From: Chitinophagaceae bacterium
Lineage (GTDB): Bacteria; Bacteroidota; Bacteroidia; Chitinophagales; Chitinophagaceae
Direction of reading: 5' to 3'
Assembly (NCBI GenBank): GCA_947456055.1
Contig: CANGSR010000003.1
Location: 1 to 48,580 of the forward strand
DNA: 48,580 bases
In this document: positions 44,279 through 48,580 of the stretch, piece by piece
Numbering within the stretch: position 1 is the stretch's first letter
Layout of the letters: each line of letters opens with the position of its first letter
Position numbers and translations under genes: made by a program
The notes under the pieces: generated by a model
The model's database searches: none
Told to the model about the DNA's origin: nothing
Seen by the model: the letters and a program-made list of their open reading frames with translations, nothing else

Positions 44279-44818
44279 CTATGCAAAAATACCATGCTCT
44301 ATTCTTCCCAGTTCATCCTGTATCATCCTAATACCTATTGAGGTATCCAGGTATTCCTTAGGCTTTTTATTACCAAATGGCACCAACCTGGTATTCATCC
44401 ATTCCCTGAAATTTTCAAGGCTGCCAAACACTTCTTCCCCCCTGCCATATAGCTTTGCCATTTCCACCATCCGTTCACTTTGGTCTTGCGATAGCTTTTG
44501 GCCTGCCGTATACCTCCTTAATGTACGGTCTGATGTATGAACTATTGAGGCCATTTCGGTAAGGGTAAGGTCGGTTATTTCCATCAGGTTATCCATTGCC
44601 TGCTTGGGTATGCCAGTTCTTATGATATTGATGAAATCTGTTTCACTTTTCACGCCTGCAAAATCTCTTTTACCTACCATGCCCATCATACCTATTGTTT
44701 TCTGGGTAGTATAGGGCATGGTTATATAGAGTGGTGCTGCTTCTTCTACCATTGGCAATGGTGTATGCTCTACTTTTGGGTAGCTCTTTTCTTGGGCTTT
44801 GGACGTCTTTTCTTCCAT
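44279..44818 (-). CDS. Xre/MbcA-type antitoxin (DUF2384) of a Res-Xre pair
   Basis: I start it at the Met at 44818 (MEEKTSKAQEK; 179 residues); the track start at 44851 adds an unlikely MTVNLCHNSDN. The central HTH is LMEITDLTLTEMASIVHTSD, then RTLRRYTAGQKLSQDQSERM. The C-terminal DUF2384 toxin-binding segment is EVFGSLENFREWMNTRLVPF, with tail LGRIEHGIFA. It neutralises the RES toxin and represses the operon. Confidence 0.9.
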   Translation of the reverse strand: MEEKTSKAQEKSYPKVEHTPLPMVEEAAPLYITMPYTTQKTIGMMGMVGKRDFAGVKSETDFINIIRTGIPKQAMDNLMEITDLTLTEMASIVHTSDRTLRRYTAGQKLSQDQSERMVEMAKLYGRGEEVFGSLENFREWMNTRLVPFGNKKPKEYLDTSIGIRMIQDELGRIEHGIFA

Positions 44819-44869
44819 ATTATCGGAATTATGACACAAATTTACGGTCATTTGTCCGGTTTTCCAAAT

Positions 44870-45250
44870 TTATCTTCCCGCCACCATACTTATTTCCACT
44901 TTTACTCCTTTTGGTAGTCCTGATACTTGCACTGTTTCCCGGGCTGGGGCATCTGTGGTAAAGTATTTACCATAAACTTCGTTTACCTGTGGGAACTGGC
45001 CCATATCCATCAGGAAGATGGTGGTCTTTAAGATATTTGAGAAATCCAAACCTGCTTCTGTCAATATTGCTTTTAGGTTCTCCATTACCTGTGTGGTTTC
45101 GTCTTTTATATCTCCTTCCACCAGGTTCCCTGTTTTTGGGTCTATAGGTATCTGGCCCGATATGAAGAGCATATTTCCATATTCTACTGCCTGATTATAT
45201 GGCCCTATTGGGGCAGGTGCGTTATTTGTATTAATGATTTTCTTTTCCAT
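44870..45250 (-). CDS. ridA: RidA family enamine/imine deaminase
   Basis: A 126-residue RidA protein with the full signature: IGPYNQAVEYGNMLFISGQI, then LKAILTEAGLDFSNILKTTI, APARETVQVSGLPKGVKVEI. The catalytic Arg is in APARETVQV. It hydrolyses reactive enamine intermediates formed by PLP enzymes. It is divergent from tsaB, with overlapping promoters between the two. Confidence 0.96.
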   Translation of the reverse strand: MEKKIINTNNAPAPIGPYNQAVEYGNMLFISGQIPIDPKTGNLVEGDIKDETTQVMENLKAILTEAGLDFSNILKTTIFLMDMGQFPQVNEVYGKYFTTDAPARETVQVSGLPKGVKVEISMVAGR

Positions 45251-45255
45251 GATTG

Positions 45256-45263
45256 CAAAAGTA
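45256..45263 (-). promoter_or_regulatory. Candidate -7 box of ridA
   Basis: On the minus strand TACTTTTG ends 6 bp before the ridA ATG, so transcription would start at or within the start codon. A leaderless or near-leaderless mRNA is implied. Confidence 0.5.
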
Positions 45264-45273
45264 GCGAACGTCT

Positions 45274-45281
45274 TACATTTG
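45274..45281 (+). promoter_or_regulatory. Candidate -7 box of tsaB
   Basis: TACATTTG with a TTG at 45253-45255, 18 bp upstream, is a good match to the Bacteroidetes promoter. The tsaB ATG is 10 bp downstream, leaving a leader of about 4 nt. The TTG overlaps the ridA promoter region. Confidence 0.55.
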
Positions 45282-45291
45282 TACCCTATTT

Positions 45292-45960
45292 ATGAAATAC
45301 TTATTACACATTGATACTTCTACCGATTTGGGAACTGTGGCTATTGGAGGCGATGGCGAGTTGATTGCCATTAAGAATAATGAAGGCGGAAGAAACCATG
45401 CAGCTACTATCAATCTATTAATTGAAGATTTGCTGGCTGTAGCTGGCCTTAAGTTCAGTGATTTGAGTGGGGTGGTAGTTTGTGCTGGGCCTGGGTCTTA
45501 TACAGGTCTGCGTATAGGCATGGCAACTGCCAAGGGATTATGCTATGCGCTTGATATTCCTCTATTTTTACACAACAGACTTACCCTTTTGGCTTATCAG
45601 TCATGGAAGGTTCACCAACAAGAATTTGATAATAATGCAGCTTTATTGGTGGCTCGTGAAAAAGAATACTTTTTTGCTGTTTATGACAATAATTTCAACT
45701 GCATCATTAATCCTCAACACATAGTTGAAAAACAATACAATGAACTAATTAGCGATTTTTCTCGTGTTTTTTTGATAACTGATGTTCAGGATTCCGAATT
45801 TGATAAACTTTCAGTTAATATTGCCAAAAGTGACAAAAATATTACAATTGACGTGAAAATGTGGGTATATTATAGTTTTATTTGCTTTACCGAAGGCAAG
45901 GCAGAAAATCTATTTTTATCCGAACCTTTTTATCTAAAACAAGTTTATACTCATAACTAA
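45292..45960 (+). CDS. tsaB: TsaB, tRNA threonylcarbamoyladenosine synthesis
   Basis: A 222-residue ASKHA-fold protein. The N-terminus is LLHIDTSTDLGTVAIGGDGE; NNEGGRNHAATINLLIEDLL and VVCAGPGSYTGLRIGMATAK (about 64-83) are diagnostic of TsaB. It partners TsaD and TsaE to install t6A37 on ANN-decoding tRNAs. The length matches the family. The gene has its own promoter divergent from ridA. Confidence 0.95.
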   Translation: MKYLLHIDTSTDLGTVAIGGDGELIAIKNNEGGRNHAATINLLIEDLLAVAGLKFSDLSGVVVCAGPGSYTGLRIGMATAKGLCYALDIPLFLHNRLTLLAYQSWKVHQQEFDNNAALLVAREKEYFFAVYDNNFNCIINPQHIVEKQYNELISDFSRVFLITDVQDSEFDKLSVNIAKSDKNITIDVKMWVYYSFICFTEGKAENLFLSEPFYLKQVYTHN

Positions 45961-46066
45961 ATGAATGTCAATTACTTACGCACACAGTATCGATTTTATT
46001 TTTATACTTTAACATGACATTAACAAGATTGTTTCAGTTTTAAAGTTTCATATCTCCATATTTGCG

Positions 46067-46074
46067 TATGTTTG
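46067..46074 (+). promoter_or_regulatory. Candidate -7 box of the ArsR-type gene
   Basis: TATGTTTG matches TAnnTTTG and is followed by C. It predicts a 5' leader of about 75 nt before the ATG at 46157. The -33 match is poor. Confidence 0.45.
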
Positions 46075-46156
46075 CAGAATATTCATATAGATTATATCAT
46101 AAGGGTATATAGCGAATCAATATTTTTTTATCAATTAACATCGTAAAATTAAATTA

Positions 46157-46522
46157 ATGGAAACGGTATCAGCAAACACTCTGGTAATTCGGAAAAGCGA
46201 AGGTTCTAGCGAACAAATTAAATTAGATTACGTAGCTGTTAAAAACGCAGCTATGACATTAAGGGCAATCAATCACAAATTGCGTCAGCAGATTGTTAAG
46301 TTGCTTGAGGAAAACAAACGTATGAATGTTACTGACATCTACGTAAAATTACGTTTAGAGCAATCAGTTGCTTCTCAACATCTTGCCATCTTACGTCGTG
46401 CGAATATTGTGATTACTGAGCGTGATGGTAAATTCATTCACTATGCACTTAACCATGCTCGTATTGCTGCTGTTGCTAAGTTCGTTAACGAACTAGTTCA
46501 CTCTGAAGAGAGCGGTAACTAA
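46157..46522 (+). CDS. ArsR-type winged-helix regulator
   Basis: A 121-residue winged-helix protein: MTLRAINHKLRQQIVKLLEE, then MNVTDIYVKLRLEQSVASQH with LAILRRANIVITERDGKFIH. This is the ArsR fold. The CxCxxC-type metal site of classic ArsR is absent, so it may sense something other than metal, or act without a ligand. It is monocistronic with a strong terminator. Codon use looks like that of a highly expressed gene (many CGT and GCT codons), which stands out from its neighbours. Confidence 0.87.
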   Translation: METVSANTLVIRKSEGSSEQIKLDYVAVKNAAMTLRAINHKLRQQIVKLLEENKRMNVTDIYVKLRLEQSVASQHLAILRRANIVITERDGKFIHYALNHARIAAVAKFVNELVHSEESGN

Positions 46523-46543
46523 TTTTTAAAGTTATTTTTCTAC

Positions 46544-46574
46544 AAAATAGTCCCGGCAAAACCGGGACTATTTT
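46544..46574 (+). terminator. Rho-independent terminator after the ArsR-type gene
   Basis: AAAATAGTCCCGG / CCGGGACTATTTT is a perfect 13-bp stem with a 5-nt loop, followed by A/T-rich sequence. It lies between the convergent ArsR-type and paaY-like genes and can serve both strands. Confidence 0.93.
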
Positions 46575-46605
46575 ATTTTATACATCTTTTGATTGTGCTT
46601 TCTTT

Positions 46606-47205
46606 TTATTTACCCGCCTTAATAGTCTCCCAGGTGGTAAATAAACTCTCTTGTGTTGGCCGGTCAGCAGGTAGTTCAGATAGGGGTTCACATTGCGCCA
46701 GACTTGTTTGGCAATCATAGGGTAACATTTGGTAAAGTCTTGTTCCCTTTGTTTTCCATGCTATCATTTCATCACTTACCTGCTTAATAACCTTCCCAGG
46801 ATTACCTACTACCAGTGACCTGGCAGGTATAATAGTTTTAGCAGCTACAAATGTCATTGCACCTATTATACTTTCATCGCCTATTTCGGCCTCATCCATT
46901 AGCACAGCATTCATACCTACCAACACATTCCTGCCCACATTTGCACCATGCACTATAGCCCCATGGCCTATATGGGCTCCTTCCTTAAGTGTGATAGTAA
47001 TACCCGGAAACATATGTATGGTACAGTTTTCCTGCACATTACAACCATCTTCAATCACTATTCCACCCCAGTCGCCCCTTATGGCAGCTCCTGGTCCCAC
47101 ATATACATCTTTACCAATTATTACATTACCCGTAACCGCAGCCTGCGGATGAACATAAGATGAAGGATGAACAACAGGTATAAAACCCTTAAATGAATAG
47201 AACAT
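46606..47205 (-). CDS. paaY: PaaY-like hexapeptide thioesterase/carbonic-anhydrase homologue
   Basis: A 199-residue left-handed beta-helix protein: HPSSYVHPQAAVTGNVIIGK, then YVGPGAAIRGDWGGIVIEDG, with HMFPGITITLKEGAHIGHGA and IVHGANVG. The His residues of the metal site are present. The C-terminal helix with WKTKGTRLYQMLPYDCQTSL is characteristic of PaaY/CaiE rather than plain gamma carbonic anhydrase, and length matches PaaY. PaaY hydrolyses dead-end CoA thioesters in phenylacetate catabolism. The other paa genes are not in the window except the PaaE-like reductase at 32785. Confidence 0.88.
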   Translation of the reverse strand: MFYSFKGFIPVVHPSSYVHPQAAVTGNVIIGKDVYVGPGAAIRGDWGGIVIEDGCNVQENCTIHMFPGITITLKEGAHIGHGAIVHGANVGRNVLVGMNAVLMDEAEIGDESIIGAMTFVAAKTIIPARSLVVGNPGKVIKQVSDEMIAWKTKGTRLYQMLPYDCQTSLAQCEPLSELPADRPTQESLFTTWETIKAGK

Positions 47206-47296
47206 AACCTACCAAAGGTAAAAAAAAGCGGCTTTCAATAGATACTGAATGACCTAATTCAAAAAATATAGGATACCAAAATTGTGAACATTATGA

Positions 47297-47692
47297 TTAA
47301 TAGGTAAATGTAGGCACAAAAACCGTTTCAGAATCCTGTTTTGAGAGCGTCCAGTTAAGGCCACCCTTTACCTTCGCAGCATAAATTACGTGATAACCCT
47401 GAGCATATATATAATACAGCCCCTTTGTTAAGCCCCTAAAAGTAGCAACCGGTATTGTATCAACCATATGTACCCACGCCGAATCATCATAACTTACGCC
47501 TGCCGCAGGTGCATCAAGGGTGCCATATTTAATAAATATCTTGCAGGTATCTACATACAAGTTAGCGTGTTCTGGTATAATACTTAATACACCATTGCCC
47601 CCCTTACCACCACCTGAAATTGGATTCTGTGGTTTTTCGCAACTTCCCAACACCATCAGCAATATGAAAACTATAAAAGCTACATTCTTCAT
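47297..47692 (-). CDS. Small hypothetical lipoprotein
   Basis: From the Met at 47692 (MKNVAFIVFILLMVLGSC; the track start at 47710 adds MSNFDT). A type II signal peptide with lipobox VLGSC is followed by a Gly-rich linker (ISGGGKGGNGVLS). A beta-rich domain of about 95 residues follows (NLYVDTCKIFIKYGTLDAPA, AGVSYDDSAWVHM). No family recognised; probably an outer-membrane lipoprotein. Confidence 0.75.
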   Translation of the reverse strand: MKNVAFIVFILLMVLGSCEKPQNPISGGGKGGNGVLSIIPEHANLYVDTCKIFIKYGTLDAPAAGVSYDDSAWVHMVDTIPVATFRGLTKGLYYIYAQGYHVIYAAKVKGGLNWTLSKQDSETVFVPTFTY

Positions 47693-47921
47693 AGTATCAA
47701 AATTACTCAATTTTACTCTAAATATTTGGAGCCTGAAAAATAAAAATTGGAAAGGCGAGTGATCTCAAAATAGATCCATATTACTTATAGTTGGAGAATT
47801 ACCCAACATAATATTTACATACTAGCTTCAATTATATTTGATACAAATATTACAATGTAAATTTGGGACTGCATCCTATTCTCCCCTAACTTTACAATAA
47901 TTAAATCTTGTTTAAGAAATT

Positions 47922-48293
47922 TTGAAACAACTGGTTGCCATATTGGTTATTATAGGTGTTCTGTTACAATCCTTAAGTACGGTTGTAATAGTAGCCCAAT
48001 ATATGGCTAATAAGGACTACATAGCCAAAAACCTTTGCGAAAACCGGGATAAACCCCAAATGCATTGTGATGGTAAATGTTGCCTGAAAAAGAAACTGGC
48101 AAAAGAAGCCAAACAAAACTCGCCCACCCCACGAAACCAGAAAAACCAACAAGTAGTTACCCTTTTTTTTTCTGACTATAAGTTGAATTTACAAAGCCAT
48201 TCATTTTCTATAGTTGCTGAAAAGTACTTCAGTTACAATGAGCTGGGAACAGCTAATTTCCATCATTCAGTTTTCCATCCCCCCACGGTTTAA
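47922..48293 (+). CDS. Membrane-anchored Cys-rich protein, metal-handling type
   Basis: A 123-residue protein with a TTG start (no better in-frame start seen). A single N-terminal helix (LVAILVIIGVLLQSLSTVVI) is followed by LCENRDKPQMHCDGKCCLKK. The HCDGKCCLKKKL motif is characteristic of small Bacteroidetes proteins found near copper or heavy-metal uptake and efflux genes, from family knowledge. A histidine-containing C-terminus (TANFHHSVFHPP) follows. It precedes, by about 105 bp, another Cys-rich gene on the same strand, so both probably belong to one metal-related locus continuing to the right. Confidence 0.7.
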   Translation: MKQLVAILVIIGVLLQSLSTVVIVAQYMANKDYIAKNLCENRDKPQMHCDGKCCLKKKLAKEAKQNSPTPRNQKNQQVVTLFFSDYKLNLQSHSFSIVAEKYFSYNELGTANFHHSVFHPPTV

Positions 48294-48398
48294 TCAATTT
48301 TAAAGTATTGGGCTGCCACAAAATATTGTAGGTAGCTAATCCATTTGTGTACATATCCATTGTACCGCAATCCCCTTTTACCTAAAATTGAATTAAAC

Positions 48399-48580
48399 AT
48401 GAAACTGAGCAAATTAGTCTTGCTTGGCTGTTGCATGATATCTGTAATCAGTTATGGCAGGCAGACAAGAGACAATCAATTGAATAATGATGAAATAGTA
48501 GATACCACTACTTGCGGGCCCTCTTGCAATTGTAGCCAAAGTCAAACTCCGTTGGGCATCATGACCGACCATATACACCC
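48399..48580 (+). CDS. Exported Cys-rich protein, metal-locus type (partial)
   Basis: Starts at the ATG at 48399 and runs off the right edge with 60 codons visible. A signal peptide (MKLSKLVLLGCCMISVISYG) is followed by a Cys cluster, TTCGPSCNCSQSQ, and TPLGIMTDHIH. The GIMTDH-x-H segment is the start of a transporter-like outer-membrane family often adjacent to copper-resistance genes in Bacteroidetes, as I recall it. Below the track threshold only because of the edge. Confidence 0.75.
   Translation, partial: MKLSKLVLLGCCMISVISYGRQTRDNQLNNDEIVDTTTCGPSCNCSQSQTPLGIMTDHIH

Noticed and set aside
1-48580. tRNA or rRNA genes
   Set aside because: No cloverleaf with a GTTCGAATCC-type T-arm and no rRNA-like sequence was recognised by eye; a tRNAscan-type search would settle it.

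Overview
The window looks like a chromosomal segment of a Bacteroidetes bacterium, probably from the Chitinophagales/Sphingobacteriales side. This is inferred from gene families: a secreted adhesin made of cysteine-containing Ig-like repeats, a RemB/Wzi-like outer-membrane barrel, a dihydroorotase with the DDQVHFREPG variant motif, a LytS/LytTR two-component operon, and -7 boxes of the TAnnTTTG type. No tRNA, rRNA or CRISPR array was found by eye.

Layout. 1-3871: the 5' part of a very large secreted protein, running off the left edge. 3872-4904: mostly non-coding, with a hairpin-rich REP-like element and a 38-residue membrane microprotein. 4905-12612: a UvrD-type helicase/nuclease, then an accessory stretch with a HEPN-protein pair, a broken antitoxin-like gene, an omega-amidase, a PIN-domain pair and a dead IS1595 transposase. 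12750-16851: a compact phage-Mu-like early region (DUF4406, Gam, DnaA domain IV, MuB-like ATPase, divergent S24 repressor) in which the MuA transposase and all structural genes are missing. 17058-19374: a small membrane protein, a YjdJ-type acetyltransferase, and a Fic protein preceded by nine 24-bp near-palindromic repeats. 19577-27024: mostly housekeeping (lipoprotein, photolyase, exonuclease VII, RemB-like barrel, dihydroorotase). 27054-29995: an AlbA_2/ATPase regulator bracketed by two arrays of the same short repeat, followed by a MutS-like ATPase. 30342-33873: an inverted repeat, a HipBA module, a gamma carbonic anhydrase and a PaaE-like reductase. 34089-37819: an A+T-rich island with a GNAT-like protein and a histidine kinase/receiver/LytTR operon. 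A core motif GGTKAAATA recurs there at 21-bp spacing upstream of the kinase, and inverted at 42-bp spacing about 1.2 kb away. 37831-48580: a nonsense-broken acyltransferase, glnS, a second nonsense-broken gene, a RES-Xre toxin-antitoxin pair, ridA and tsaB with overlapping divergent promoters, an ArsR-type regulator, paaY, and the start of a cysteine-rich, metal-handling-like gene pair at the right edge.

Themes. Core metabolic genes alternate with defence or addiction-type cassettes: HEPN pair, PIN pair, Fic, HipBA, RES-Xre and a dead antitoxin. Three loci carry a single in-frame nonsense codon, and the three codons differ (TAG, TGA, TAA), so ordinary decay or sequencing error is more likely than recoding. 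The signals most worth following are the transposase-less Mu-like module with an orphan DnaA domain IV, the repeat arrays beside the Fic and AlbA_2 genes, and the phased GGTKAAATA motif around the LytTR operon. All family calls come from reading the translated sequence; no database search was run.
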